Below, one piece after another: positions 52,383 to 61,361 of a DNA stretch of 64,000 nt. A program made the position numbers and the translations under genes. The stretch comes from an uncultured Litoreibacter sp. GTDB taxonomy: Bacteria > Pseudomonadota > Alphaproteobacteria > Rhodobacterales > Rhodobacteraceae. Where the stretch lies: positions 62,001-126,000 of the forward strand of contig CANLOU010000001.1 in assembly GCA_947492995.1 (NCBI GenBank). The letters run 5' to 3'. Position 1 is the first letter of the stretch, and each line of letters opens with the position of its first letter. The notes beneath the pieces were generated by a model, which saw only the letters and a list, made by a program, of their open reading frames with translations, was not told the origin of the DNA and ran no database searches.

Positions 52383-53792
52383 TTAGCCAATGACCGCACC
52401 GGGGTTCATGATCCCGTTGGGGTCCAATCCCTGTTTGATCGCCCGCATCGCAGCGAGCTTTGCGGGGTCGCCGTATTTTTTCAGGTCATCCACTTTCAAA
52501 CGCCCAATCCCGTGTTCGGCCGAGATAGACCCGCCCAAATCATGGGTCAGATCATGGACGATCTCTTTGACCCGTGGCCGCTCTGCCTCGTAGTCCGCGC
52601 GGCTGCGGCCTTTGGGCGGGAAGACGTTGTAATGCAGATTGCCGTCGCCGACATGCCCGAAGCAGTTGATCCTGAACTCTCCCAGCTGGGCCAGGGCCTG
52701 CCCGCCACGTTGAATAAATTCCGGGATGCGCGTGATCGGGACCGAGATGTCATGGCTCGACACTGACCCCACGAGGCGGTTGGCCTCGGGTATGTTCTCC
52801 CGAATGGACCAGAACGCGGCGCGTTGCGCCAGTGATTGGGCAACGACACCATCGGTGACAAGCCCGCGTTCGTGGGCCTCGGCAAAAAGCGCCTCAAGGG
52901 CCGCCTCGGGATCCGCGCCCCCGAAGGTTCCGACATCTACCAAGACCATCCACTCGGGCAATGTATCAAAGGGGATGCGCGTCTCCGGGCCTGTCTCCGC
53001 GAGGAAGGCCAGCCCCATGTGGTTGATTAATTCGAAGGCGGAGACCTGTTGGCCCAACTGCTCCCCGGCGAGCGCCAGCAGGTCCAACGCCGCGCGCGGG
53101 TCGCGGACCACCATCAAAGCGGCCCCCACGCCTTCGGGTTTGGGAAACAGCTTGAGGCTTGCGGCGGTGATAATGCCCAACGTCCCCTCCGCGCCGATCA
53201 ACAGATGCCGCAGGTCATAGCCGGTGTTGTTTTTTCTCAAGGGCGTCAGCCCGTGCCAGATTTCGCCTGTTGGCAACACCGCCTCCAACCCCAAACACAG
53301 GTCGCGCGTATTGCCGTAGCGCAGAACGTTCACACCGCCCGCGTTTGTTGCAAGGTTCCCCCCTATCCGCGCGGAGCCTTGAGAGGCCAGCGTCAGCGGA
53401 AAAACCCGGCCTGACGTGTCGGCGGCGTCTTGTACGGATTGCAGAATTGCGCCCGCCTCGCAGACCAGCACGTTCTCCGTGGCGTTCACCTCGCGGATTG
53501 CCGTCATGCGTTCCATTGAGATGATAACAGGTGTCGGGCCATTTTCGGCAACCTGACCGCCGACCAGCCCTGTACCGCCGCCATATGGGATGACGCCAAC
53601 CTTGGCCGCGTTGCAGGCGGCCACGATAGTCGAGACCTCCTGCGCATTTGCTGGTGCCAAAAGCAGCCCGCCCGCCCCTTTGTAGCGACCGCGCGGCTCC
53701 TCCAGATAGGCCGGGGTCAGATCGCGGAACGCCGCGTCAGGCAGCGCAGCTGCGAGGGTGTCGCGCAAGGCGTCGGAAAGGGAGTTTAACAT
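52383..53792 (-). CDS. FAD-linked oxidase (GlcD / D-2-hydroxyacid dehydrogenase type)
   Basis: This 469-residue protein (ATG at 53792; a GTG six codons upstream is possible) has an FAD-binding type 4 domain (VIPYGGGTGLVGG; GRVFPLTLASQGSARIGG; NNTGYDLRHLLIGAEGTLG). A C-terminal FAD-oxidase domain ends SISAEHGIGRLK. The family oxidises D-lactate, glycolate or D-2-hydroxyglutarate. The substrate is not certain, and no glcEF partners are adjacent, which favours a D-2-hydroxyacid dehydrogenase. Confidence 0.92.
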   Translation of the reverse strand: MLNSLSDALRDTLAAALPDAAFRDLTPAYLEEPRGRYKGAGGLLLAPANAQEVSTIVAACNAAKVGVIPYGGGTGLVGGQVAENGPTPVIISMERMTAIREVNATENVLVCEAGAILQSVQDAADTSGRVFPLTLASQGSARIGGNLATNAGGVNVLRYGNTRDLCLGLEAVLPTGEIWHGLTPLRKNNTGYDLRHLLIGAEGTLGIITAASLKLFPKPEGVGAALMVVRDPRAALDLLALAGEQLGQQVSAFELINHMGLAFLAETGPETRIPFDTLPEWMVLVDVGTFGGADPEAALEALFAEAHERGLVTDGVVAQSLAQRAAFWSIRENIPEANRLVGSVSSHDISVPITRIPEFIQRGGQALAQLGEFRINCFGHVGDGNLHYNVFPPKGRSRADYEAERPRVKEIVHDLTHDLGGSISAEHGIGRLKVDDLKKYGDPAKLAAMRAIKQGLDPNGIMNPGAVIG

Positions 53793-53831
53793 GCGCTCAG
53801 ATAGGCGCACCCATGGGCTGGATGCAATCGG

Positions 53832-54650
53832 CTATTCTTCGGGCGGGTTGTAGTAGGCCGGGTTCAACACCATCACCGTGGGGCGTCCCGGCAATGTCCG
53901 CGCGCTGATTTCGATGAAGCTGGTGTCGGGTTCCACCACCTCGAACTCGTCGCGCATGCCCGACAAAAACGTGTCGAGCGAATAGCGGCCAAACCAATGC
54001 ATCGGAATAACCACGGAGGATTTTAGCCGTTTCAGGACCCGGATCATTGTTGGCGTATCCAGCGACAAGCCGCCATCCACGGCGGCCATCACGACGTCCA
54101 GCCTGCCCAATGCGGCATATTGTGCCGCGTCGGGCTCATGATGCAGGTGGCCGAGATGGCCGATGCACAGCCCCGCAACCTCGAACACAAATATGGAATT
54201 GCCGTTCTGCTCGACGCCGCCAAGACGGCTTCGGATGTCGGTCGGTACGTTGCGGACCAACATTTCGCCAAGGTCGAGATGGTGATCGGCCTTGCCGCCA
54301 TATTTCCATCCCTCCAGCACGTGCTTGATGTCCGGATGGGGGTGAGCCGTCCAGTGGCTCCCATGCGCGTGGTTCATCGTGACCACATCGGGCGTCAGCT
54401 CCACACCACCTATGAAGCCCACATAGTCGGTCACCGCGCTCAGCCCGCCCTCGGTTTGAAGAAGAAACATGGCGTGATCGATATAGGTCAGGCGGACCGT
54501 ATTTTGGGGGACCGGTTGCTGCCAGTTCGCTTTCTGGACATAGTGAACCCCTGGCGCGGCATCTGCCAATGCGATGCAATGCGACGGCCTGCGATCTTGC
54601 GCAATGGCCAAACCAGGAAGAAGCAAAAGAAGCGGCAGCAATACCCTCAT
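53832..54650 (-). CDS. Secreted MBL-fold metallohydrolase (UlaG-like)
   Basis: This 272-residue protein has a signal peptide (MRVLLPLLLLLPGLAIA, about 1-17). A metallo-beta-lactamase-like fold follows with histidine clusters NHAHGSHW, GHLGHLHHEPDAA and PMHWFGRYS. The layout resembles the UlaG/RNase Z-like group with the canonical HxHxDH altered. It is probably periplasmic with unknown substrate. It lies 39 bp upstream of the FAD-linked oxidase gene on the same strand and may be co-transcribed with it. Confidence 0.85.
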   Translation of the reverse strand: MRVLLPLLLLLPGLAIAQDRRPSHCIALADAAPGVHYVQKANWQQPVPQNTVRLTYIDHAMFLLQTEGGLSAVTDYVGFIGGVELTPDVVTMNHAHGSHWTAHPHPDIKHVLEGWKYGGKADHHLDLGEMLVRNVPTDIRSRLGGVEQNGNSIFVFEVAGLCIGHLGHLHHEPDAAQYAALGRLDVVMAAVDGGLSLDTPTMIRVLKRLKSSVVIPMHWFGRYSLDTFLSGMRDEFEVVEPDTSFIEISARTLPGRPTVMVLNPAYYNPPEE

Positions 54651-54704
54651 GCCAATAAGTTTAGCGCAAAGCCTCCATTTCCCAAATCACGATTTATGAG
54701 GGGC

Positions 54705-54753
54705 AAAACTCTTTGGAAAAGAGTTTTCGTAATTTTCTTAGGATAAGAAAATT
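54705..54753. repeat. Two-hairpin AT-rich element after the GNAT gene (copy 1)
   Basis: Hairpin AAAACTCTTT-GGA-AAAGAGTTTT at 54705-54727 is followed by AATTTTCTTA-GGA-TAAGAAAATT at 54731-54753. It ends 2 bp before the stop codon of the minus-strand GNAT gene, so on that strand it is the immediate 3' end. Stems are 10 bp with GGA loops. A related element follows ctaE. Confidence 0.9.
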
Positions 54754-54755
54754 GC

Positions 54756-55340
54756 TCACCCGGCATCGGTGCGTCCGCGCCGGTCCAATCGCAGGTTCGC
54801 ATAGAGCACGTGGTTGCGCCAGCGCCCACCGATCTGGAGGTAACTTTGCGCCACGCCCTCGTACTTGAACCCAGCCTTTTCCAACACTCCGCGAGACGCG
54901 GTGTTCTCTGGCAGGCAAGCAGCCTCGACGCGGCTCAGATCAAGCGTCTTGAATGCATAATGCACCAACCCGCCAATGGCTTCATTCATGTAGCCCCGCC
55001 GTGCGTATCGTTGCCCGATCCAATACCCCAATGTTCCCGCCTGCGACGGGCCGCGCCGGATGTTGTCGAGCGTGATAGCCCCAAGCAAAGCACCATCTTC
55101 GCGGCGGACCATAAAGACCGGAACGGCGCTGCCATTGGTCAGAGATCGCTGCGCCCAGTACACGCGGTTGGTGAAGCTCTTTCGGGTCAGATGGTCATTC
55201 GCCCAGACCGGCTCCCAGGGGGTCAGAAACTCTGAACTTTCAGCCCGCAACGCAGCCCATGCCCGAAAGTCGCCATGCTGCGGCAGGCGTAGCGTCATGC
55301 GCTCTGTCTCGATCCTGACTTTCTTACGGGTACGCAGCAT
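54756..55340 (-). CDS. RimJ-type GNAT N-acetyltransferase
   Basis: This 194-residue protein has IETERMTLRLPQHGDFRAWAALR at its N-terminus. The core LGAITLDNIRRGPSQAGTLG and YWIGQRYARRGYMNEAIGGL is typical of RimJ/RimL acetyltransferases (ribosomal protein N-terminal acetylation), followed by SRGVLEKAGFKYEGVAQSYL. The start ATG at 55340 is just after the M16 peptidase stop (5 bp gap). The in-frame upstream extension overlaps that gene and is rejected. Confidence 0.9.
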   Translation of the reverse strand: MLRTRKKVRIETERMTLRLPQHGDFRAWAALRAESSEFLTPWEPVWANDHLTRKSFTNRVYWAQRSLTNGSAVPVFMVRREDGALLGAITLDNIRRGPSQAGTLGYWIGQRYARRGYMNEAIGGLVHYAFKTLDLSRVEAACLPENTASRGVLEKAGFKYEGVAQSYLQIGGRWRNHVLYANLRLDRRGRTDAG

Positions 55341-55345
55341 CGTGG

Positions 55346-56611
55346 TCAGGCCGCCAGCTTCCGGGTCAAAGCCTCCAGATCGCGGGCTTTGGCAACGGGG
55401 CCGTAAAGCGCCATCGCGGCTGCACCGCTTGAGGCCATCTGTGCTGCAAAGGCGCGGACCTGCGCCACGTCCACCGCGTCGATTTTTGACACCGTTTCTG
55501 ACAATTCGGGGACCCGGCCCCAAATGCCAACCAAACGTGCAAGCCGTTCGGCGCGGGAGGACGGGCTTTCCAGCCCCATCAACAGACCCGCTTTCATCTG
55601 CGTCCGCGCCCGCGCCACCTCTGGCTCGCTGAGGTCGTCTGCGGCGCGTTTGAGCTCGTCAATCGTCAGATCGGCGAGGCCTGCAATGTCGTCGCCCGAG
55701 GTCCCAGCGTAAACAGTCATCATGCCAGTATCGCAGTAGCTGCCAATCTGCGCAAAAATCGAATAGCAAAGCCCCCGTTTCTCGCGCGCCTCTTGGAACA
55801 GGCGGGACGACATGCCCCCGCCAAAGGTCGAGGCAAAGACTTGTGCGGTGTAAAACGCATCGTCACGGTAGCCCGGCGCCTCAAGCGCCAAGGTGAAATG
55901 CGCCTGTTCTAGGTCTTTGATTTCGCGCCGCTCGCCAGAGGTGAAAACCGCCCCATCCGCCACTAAGGAGGGTCGCGCGGCCATGTCACCGAACAGGTCC
56001 TCGGCCATTCGTACCATGGCGTCGTGATCCACGGCACCTGCAGCTGACAGAACCAACTGACCGGGGCCGTAATGCTCTGCCACAAAACCCGACAGGTCGT
56101 CGCGGCCGAAACTCGACACCCGTTCCGAGGGGCCCAGAATGGTGCGCCCGATAGCTTGGTCGGGATAGGCCGCTTCCTGCAGCCAATCGAAGACCACATC
56201 GTCCGGGGTATCCAGAGATTGGCCAATTTCCTGCAAGATCACACCGCGCTCTACTTCGATTTCATGCGGATCGAAGACCGGGTTGCGCAAGATGTCGGCA
56301 ATCACGTCTAGCCCCAACGCCACGTCTTCCTTCAAGACGCGGGCATAATAGGCGGTAACCTCCCGCGAGGTGTAGGCGTTGATATAGCCGCCCACATCCT
56401 CGATCGCCTCCGCGATCTGCAGCGCGTTGCGCCGCTTGGTGCCTTTGAAGGCCATATGCTCCAGGAAATGCGCAATGCCGTTTTGCGGCAGGCGCTCATG
56501 CCGCCCCCCCGCACTCACCCAAATCCCGACAGAGGCGCTTTCCAGCCCCGGCATATGTTCGGTGACAATCCGAAAGCCATTTGGCAGCGTGTGAAGCCGA
56601 GGTTGGGTCAA
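55346..56611 (-). CDS. M16 family zinc peptidase
   Basis: This 421-residue protein has an inverted zinc motif HFLEH at residues 48-52 and the downstream VERGVILQEIGQS supplying the third ligand. The C-terminal half has the second M16 domain (FASTFGGGMSSRLFQEAREKRG). It is of the bacterial mitochondrial-processing-peptidase-like (PqqL/YmxG) type. The target is unknown. It starts at the ATG overlapping the thrC stop (ATGA, 56608-56611), a conserved order in Rhodobacteraceae. Confidence 0.95.
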   Translation of the reverse strand: MTQPRLHTLPNGFRIVTEHMPGLESASVGIWVSAGGRHERLPQNGIAHFLEHMAFKGTKRRNALQIAEAIEDVGGYINAYTSREVTAYYARVLKEDVALGLDVIADILRNPVFDPHEIEVERGVILQEIGQSLDTPDDVVFDWLQEAAYPDQAIGRTILGPSERVSSFGRDDLSGFVAEHYGPGQLVLSAAGAVDHDAMVRMAEDLFGDMAARPSLVADGAVFTSGERREIKDLEQAHFTLALEAPGYRDDAFYTAQVFASTFGGGMSSRLFQEAREKRGLCYSIFAQIGSYCDTGMMTVYAGTSGDDIAGLADLTIDELKRAADDLSEPEVARARTQMKAGLLMGLESPSSRAERLARLVGIWGRVPELSETVSKIDAVDVAQVRAFAAQMASSGAAAMALYGPVAKARDLEALTRKLAA

Positions 56612-57996
56612 GCAGAGATCCTTTCTCGAATGATGGCCTGGATCGCGGCGACGTCGCCTTTGACGTGGGTGATCGTCTCTTTGCGGTCATACAGGTCGGC
56701 CATGCGGCCTGGCAGCGGAGGATGGATGCCAGCGGCATCTTCTACCGCGGCCGGGAACTTGGCCGGATGCGCCGTTGCCAATGTAATCATCGGGGTCTCG
56801 CCCAGATGGTCTTGCGCCACATACACGCCAACGGCGGAATGTGGGCAGAGAAGCTCGCCCATCGTGGCTTGCGCGGATTTTATCATTGCGGAGGTTTGCC
56901 CCTCGCTGACCCGACCCGAGGCATAGGTTTCCTGCAGCGCCTGATACGCGCCTTGGCTGACCTTGAAGGAGCCACCTGTCTTCAAGCTGTCCATCTGTTC
57001 CTTCACCGCCGCGCCGTCTTGGTCATATGCATAGAACAACGCGCGCTCGAAGTTTGACGACACCTGAATATCCATCGACGGGCTGATTGACGGAACGACG
57101 CCTTCGGTGGTGTAGCTGCCCGTTTCCAAGGTGCGGTGAAGGATGTCGTTCTGGTTGGTCGCAATCACCAGCTTGTCGATGGGCAGCCCCATCTGTTTGG
57201 CGATGTAGCCCGCGAAGATGTCGCCGAAATTGCCGGTTGGCACGGTGAAGCTCACTTTGCGCTCCGGTGCGCCCAGCGACACGGCGGAGGAGAAGTAATA
57301 CACCACCTGCGCCAGCACCCGCGCCCAGTTGATCGAGTTGACACCCGCCAGCCGGACCCCGTCGCGGAAGTCGAAATCGTTGAACATGTCTTTCAGCGCG
57401 CCTTGGCAGGTGTCGAAATCGCCTTCGACCGCCAACGCGTGGACATTGCTTTCGGTCGAGGTGGTCATTTGCCGTCGCTGGACTTCAGACACGCGGCCAT
57501 CAGGGTACATGATGAACACGTCTACGGCGTCGAGACCTTTGAAGGCCTCAATCGCGGCGGACCCTGTGTCGCCGGAGGTTGCCCCCACAATCGTGACCCG
57601 CTCGCCGGACCGGCTGAGCGCCGCCTGGAAAAGCTGGCCGATCAGCTGCATGGCGAAGTCTTTGAAGGCCAAGGTCGGGCCGTGGAACAGCTCCAACAGG
57701 AAATGGTTCGGGGCCAGCTGCACCAAGGGCGCGCGCGCGTCATGGCCAAAGCCGGAATACGCTTTGGCGATGATCTCCTGAAATTCTGGGTCGGTGAATG
57801 TGTCGCCAATGAAAGGCCGCATCACGGTGAAGGCGATCTCTTCATAGGATTGGCCACGCATAGCACGGATGGCATCGTCGGAGAGCGCCGGAACGGTTTC
57901 CGGCAGGTAGAGACCACCGTCTCGGGCCAGGCCCGTCAGCATTGCTTGTTCAAAGCTCAGAACAGGGGCGTCGCCGCGGGTGGAAATATAGCGCAT
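56608..57996 (-). CDS. thrC: Threonine synthase
   Basis: This 462-residue PLP enzyme converts O-phosphohomoserine to threonine, the last step. The PLP lysine is Lys112 in FHGPTLAFKDFAMQ, followed by VGATSGDTGSAAIEAFKG, and NSINWARVLAQVVYYF matches class-I threonine synthases. Length is typical. It lies 12 bp after the SURF1 gene and overlaps the M16 gene by 4 bp, so the cytochrome oxidase, thrC and peptidase genes form one long transcript unit. Confidence 0.96.
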   Translation of the reverse strand: MRYISTRGDAPVLSFEQAMLTGLARDGGLYLPETVPALSDDAIRAMRGQSYEEIAFTVMRPFIGDTFTDPEFQEIIAKAYSGFGHDARAPLVQLAPNHFLLELFHGPTLAFKDFAMQLIGQLFQAALSRSGERVTIVGATSGDTGSAAIEAFKGLDAVDVFIMYPDGRVSEVQRRQMTTSTESNVHALAVEGDFDTCQGALKDMFNDFDFRDGVRLAGVNSINWARVLAQVVYYFSSAVSLGAPERKVSFTVPTGNFGDIFAGYIAKQMGLPIDKLVIATNQNDILHRTLETGSYTTEGVVPSISPSMDIQVSSNFERALFYAYDQDGAAVKEQMDSLKTGGSFKVSQGAYQALQETYASGRVSEGQTSAMIKSAQATMGELLCPHSAVGVYVAQDHLGETPMITLATAHPAKFPAAVEDAAGIHPPLPGRMADLYDRKETITHVKGDVAAIQAIIRERISA

Positions 57997-58008
57997 CTCG
58001 TGTGTCCT

Positions 58009-58686
58009 TTAGGCAGTTCGTTGCCTGATACGCCAAAGCAGATACGCTGTCATCCCCGCCCATGCCGCGCACAGCAGAAACCATGTGATTGCGTATTGAA
58101 GGTGATCGTTGGGGATGCCTTGCGTGGTGACCGGAACGGGTTGCACGGCCGGCGTTGTCGGAGAGGTCGCGCGCGCGACAATCAAGAGCGGCTCCGTTCC
58201 CAGCGCATCGGCCATTGCCTCGACGTCGCGGGCAAACCAGATATTGGCAGCCAGGTCCGGCTCAGGGGTGAATCCGTCAACTTCCTGCGGCCAATGCAAG
58301 TTCCCCTGCACTGTTACCCCGGTTGCAGCCCGGTTCTCGTCTTTGCGTGGCGTTGGGACATATCCACGGTCCACCATGACCACGCGGCCATCGGAGGTTA
58401 TGAATTTGGAAATGACGCGGTAGCCTGCGCCTTGGTTTTTGATGGAGAACAAAACATGGAGCTCCTCACCAGTGTGGTCGCCCGCAACTTCAACGGGCAG
58501 ATACCGCATCGGCGCCGCAATTAAGGCGCTGGGCAAGGCCACCGGCTTGGCCGCTATCCTTGTCTCAATATCCGCCAGTATCTCATGCTTCCACGCCAGC
58601 CGCTGCACTTGCCATGTCCCAAGGGATAACAAGATGCCGCAACCAATCAGCCCAAAGAGCAGCGGAATTATCATGCGAGCTGACAT
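58009..58686 (-). CDS. SURF1 family cytochrome oxidase biogenesis protein
   Basis: This 225-residue inner-membrane protein has one N-terminal helix (about 7-24, PLLFGLIGCGILLSLGTWQ) with the SURF1 motif GTWQVQRLAWK. One C-terminal helix (about 195-215, ITWFLLCAAWAGMTAYLL) flanks a periplasmic domain (VDRGYVPT, VQGNLHWP). It helps deliver haem a to subunit I of aa3-type oxidase. It follows ctaE after a hairpin-rich spacer of 88 bp. Confidence 0.93.
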   Translation of the reverse strand: MSARMIIPLLFGLIGCGILLSLGTWQVQRLAWKHEILADIETRIAAKPVALPSALIAAPMRYLPVEVAGDHTGEELHVLFSIKNQGAGYRVISKFITSDGRVVMVDRGYVPTPRKDENRAATGVTVQGNLHWPQEVDGFTPEPDLAANIWFARDVEAMADALGTEPLLIVARATSPTTPAVQPVPVTTQGIPNDHLQYAITWFLLCAAWAGMTAYLLWRIRQRTA

Positions 58687-58703
58687 GGGACCTCAATGCA
58701 AAA

Positions 58704-58776
58704 GCGCGAGGGGGTGCCCCCTCGCGCGAGAAAAGTTTTTCGAAAAACTTTTTGCAATTTTCTTCTCAAGAAAATT
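58704..58776. repeat. Hairpin cluster after ctaE, related to the 54705 element (copy 2)
   Basis: Three structures lie between ctaE and the SURF1 gene: a GC stem GCGCGAGGGGG/CCCCCTCGCGC with a 2-base loop (58704-58727); a perfect 22-bp palindrome with arms AAAAGTTTTTC/GAAAAACTTTT (58731-58752); and AATTTTCTT-CTC-AAGAAAATT (58756-58776), which overlaps the ctaE stop codon by two bases. The last two match the architecture of 54705-54753. Confidence 0.88.
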
Positions 58777-59575
58777 AGCCGCCCCAGATGTAGACCGCTG
58801 CAAACAGGAACAGCCAGACAACGTCCACAAAGTGCCAGTACCAAGCAGCCGCCTCGAAACCGACATGGCGCTCTTGCGTAAAGTGCCCGGCGCGGGCGCG
58901 CAGGTAGCACACGAAAAGGAAGATCGTGCCGATCACCACGTGGAAGCCGTGGAAGCCCGTGGCCATGAAAAAGTTCGCGCCATAGATGTTGCCTGAGAAC
59001 CCGAAGGCGGCATGGCTGTACTCATACGCCTGGAACAGTGTAAAAATGATGCCCAGCAGCACCGCAATGATAAGGCCCGATTTGAGGTCTTTTCGGTTGT
59101 TCTCATGCGCCAGCGCATGGTGCGCCCATGTGGCCGCGGCGCCAGAGCACAGCAAGATCAGCGTGTTGATGAGCGGCAGGTGCCACGGGTCGAATGTCTC
59201 GATCCCTGCAGGCGGCCATACGCCGTCCACCAACGGGCTTTCCGGGCTCATTGGGTACATGGCGTGTTTGAAGAAGGACCAGAACCAAGCCACGAAGAAC
59301 ATGACTTCGGACATGATGAAGAAGATGAAGCCGTAGCGCAGGCCAATGCGCACCACTGGGGTGTGATCCCCGACCTGGCTTTCCTCGACCACGTCGGACC
59401 ACCAGGCAAACATCACGTAGAGCACCAGCGCCAGACCGATAAGGCCCATGAACGGGGTGCCGCCCTTCATCCAGATCACCGAGCCCGAAAGCATGACAAA
59501 TGCGCCGATCGCCGCCAGCAGCGGGTTAATCGACGGGGGCAGGATGTGATAGTCGTGGTTCTTAGCGTGTGCCAT
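58775..59575 (-). CDS. ctaE: Cytochrome c oxidase subunit III
   Basis: This 266-residue protein has seven hydrophobic segments and conserved loops [43 protein letters not shown] and [15 protein letters not shown]. It is a membrane subunit of the aa3-type oxidase that stabilises the enzyme and its oxygen entry path. It lies 21 bp after ctaG. Confidence 0.97.
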   Translation of the reverse strand: MAHAKNHDYHILPPSINPLLAAIGAFVMLSGSVIWMKGGTPFMGLIGLALVLYVMFAWWSDVVEESQVGDHTPVVRIGLRYGFIFFIMSEVMFFVAWFWSFFKHAMYPMSPESPLVDGVWPPAGIETFDPWHLPLINTLILLCSGAAATWAHHALAHENNRKDLKSGLIIAVLLGIIFTLFQAYEYSHAAFGFSGNIYGANFFMATGFHGFHVVIGTIFLFVCYLRARAGHFTQERHVGFEAAAWYWHFVDVVWLFLFAAVYIWGG

Positions 59576-59596
59576 GGGTGTCCCTCAGTTTGGACC

Positions 59597-60190
59597 TTAG
59601 TTGATATCGTTGTTTTCGTCGGTTGCGGGCGCGATGTCCAGCGCGGCCTGCGTATCCTCCAACGGAATTTCGTAGAATGTGTAGCTTAGCGTGATGGCGT
59701 CGATGTATTTCCCGTCGCGATCCTCGACAATCTCGGGGTCCACAAAGAAGGTCACCGGCATCTGCACCCGTTCGCCGGGCTGCAGCACCTGTTCTTCAAA
59801 GCAGAAGCAGTCGATCTTGGTGAAGAAGCCGCCGGCGGTGAAGGGGAAGACGTTGTAGCTGGCGGATCCCGCAATCGGGCGGTCAGTCGGGTTGTAGGCC
59901 TCGTAGAAGGCCAGCCCGGTTTCGCCGATGCGCACCGTCATCTCGCGCTCAACCGGTTTGAACTCCCACGCCATGTTGGAGGTCAGCGAGCCGTCGAACC
60001 GAACATTGATGGTTTTGTCCAAAATCTGGTCAGGGGCGGCGTCCGCCTCCAGCGTGGTGCCGCCATAGCCGGTCACACGGCAGAACCAGTCGTACAAAGG
60101 CACCGACGCGAAGGACAGGCTGACCATGGTGAACACCATGCCGCAAAGCATTACCAATGTGCGTTTGGCTGGATCCATCTTGGAAAACAT
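59597..60190 (-). CDS. ctaG: Cytochrome c oxidase assembly protein CtaG/Cox11
   Basis: This 197-residue copper chaperone for the CuB centre has one membrane helix near the N-terminus (LVMLCGMVFTMVSLSFASVPL). It has the characteristic CRVTGYGGTT, and FTKIDCFCFEEQVLQPGE carries the copper-binding CxC. Its ATG shares one base with the stop of the small upstream gene (TGATG). Confidence 0.96.
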   Translation of the reverse strand: MFSKMDPAKRTLVMLCGMVFTMVSLSFASVPLYDWFCRVTGYGGTTLEADAAPDQILDKTINVRFDGSLTSNMAWEFKPVEREMTVRIGETGLAFYEAYNPTDRPIAGSASYNVFPFTAGGFFTKIDCFCFEEQVLQPGERVQMPVTFFVDPEIVEDRDGKYIDAITLSYTFYEIPLEDTQAALDIAPATDENNDIN

Positions 60191-60384
60191 CAGTTGCTCT
60201 CCTCGGTCGGGATCAGCTCGGGTCGCACCACATGGTCAAAGCCTTGGGTCAGCCCGCCATTGGTGATCTTGACGTAGGTCAGCCCAAACACAATGAACAC
60301 GAAGCAGGCCAATGTGATGCCCACGCCCGCGTTCCGCGAGAAGCGGCGCTTGTGCAATTCATGTTCCGCGCGCGGGGCAGCCAT
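60190..60384 (-). CDS. Small membrane protein between ctaB and ctaG (CoxF-like)
   Basis: This 64-residue protein (ATG at 60384) has a basic N-terminus (AEHELHKRRFSRN), one membrane helix (VGITLACFVFIVFGLTYVKI, about 21-40) and a short tail ending PELIPTEESN. It overlaps the stop of ctaB and the start of ctaG by one base each. Small proteins in this position occur in other alphaproteobacterial oxidase operons and are often called CoxF. An assembly or regulatory role is likely but not shown. Confidence 0.8.
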   Translation of the reverse strand: MAAPRAEHELHKRRFSRNAGVGITLACFVFIVFGLTYVKITNGGLTQGFDHVVRPELIPTEESN

Positions 60385-61325
60385 CACCAAGCCCCCATGC
60401 CAAAGCCCTGCACCCAAAGCGCTTGCACAAGCAAAGCGCCGAAGCTGGCAAACAGGTAGGTCAGCGAGAAACGGAAGTATTTCTTTTCGGCTTTGTAGCC
60501 GTCTGCTTCAGCCGCCGCGTCGTTGCGCTGCCAAAGCTGCCACGCGCCGTAGACAAACTTGGCGTTCAGGTAGAGAGCTGCCGCCAGATATATCCAGCCG
60601 CCAATCGAGGTGAACGCCGCATAGATCGCAAGCGGGGCCAGCAACGCGGCATAGGCAAGGATGTGTTTGCGGGTGACGGTCTTGCCGTGCGTCACGGTCA
60701 ACATCGGCACCCCGGCCTTGGAATAGTCCTCGTTCATGAACAGCGACAGCGCCCAAAAATGCGGCGGGGTCCACATGAAGATGATGACAAACATCAGCAC
60801 CGACTCGACTGATACGCCGCCGGTTGCCACAGCCCAGCCGATCATCGGGGGGAACGCTCCGGCCGCGCCACCGATAACGATGTTTTGCGGGGTCCAGCGT
60901 TTCAGCCACATCGTGTAGATCACGGCGTAAAAGAAGATGGTGAAGGCCAGGATGCCAGCGGCGACCCAGTTCGACGCAAGGCCCAACATCACGACCGCAA
61001 TCGCCGACAGCCACAGCCCGATGGTCAACGCCTCGCCCTTGGTCACTTTGCCCGCAGGGACAGGGCGACGTGACGTGCGCTTCATAACGGCGTCGATGTC
61101 GTGGTCGTACCACATATTCAACGCGCCGGATGCGCCGCCACCCAATGCGATAAACAAGATCGCCACAAAGGCCACAAACGGGTGCACGTGGACGGGGGCG
61201 ACAAACACGCCGACGGCGGCGGTGAACACCACCAACGACATGACCCGAGGCTTCAGCAGCGCAACGTAATCGCCGAACTGCGCCTCGTCCTCGTAGCTGC
61301 CTACGTTTTGGGTTGCGTCTGTCAT
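60384..61325 (-). CDS. ctaB: Protohaem IX farnesyltransferase (haem O synthase)
   Basis: This 313-residue UbiA-type membrane prenyltransferase makes haem O for aa3 oxidase. The Asp-rich motifs are present (NMWYDHDIDAVMKRTSRRPVP and the second DYSKAGVPML region), within about eight to nine membrane helices. The ATG at 61325 is chosen over an upstream TTG. It lies 36 bp after ctaC. Confidence 0.96.
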   Translation of the reverse strand: MTDATQNVGSYEDEAQFGDYVALLKPRVMSLVVFTAAVGVFVAPVHVHPFVAFVAILFIALGGGASGALNMWYDHDIDAVMKRTSRRPVPAGKVTKGEALTIGLWLSAIAVVMLGLASNWVAAGILAFTIFFYAVIYTMWLKRWTPQNIVIGGAAGAFPPMIGWAVATGGVSVESVLMFVIIFMWTPPHFWALSLFMNEDYSKAGVPMLTVTHGKTVTRKHILAYAALLAPLAIYAAFTSIGGWIYLAAALYLNAKFVYGAWQLWQRNDAAAEADGYKAEKKYFRFSLTYLFASFGALLVQALWVQGFGMGAW

Positions 61326-61361
61326 ATCAAGCAATCGGCGGGCCTAAGCCCGCCAGACCTT

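Noticed and set aside
57136-58524. 462-residue open frame across thrC and SURF1 on the opposite strand
   Set aside because: It spans two real genes and shows no domain or ribosome site.
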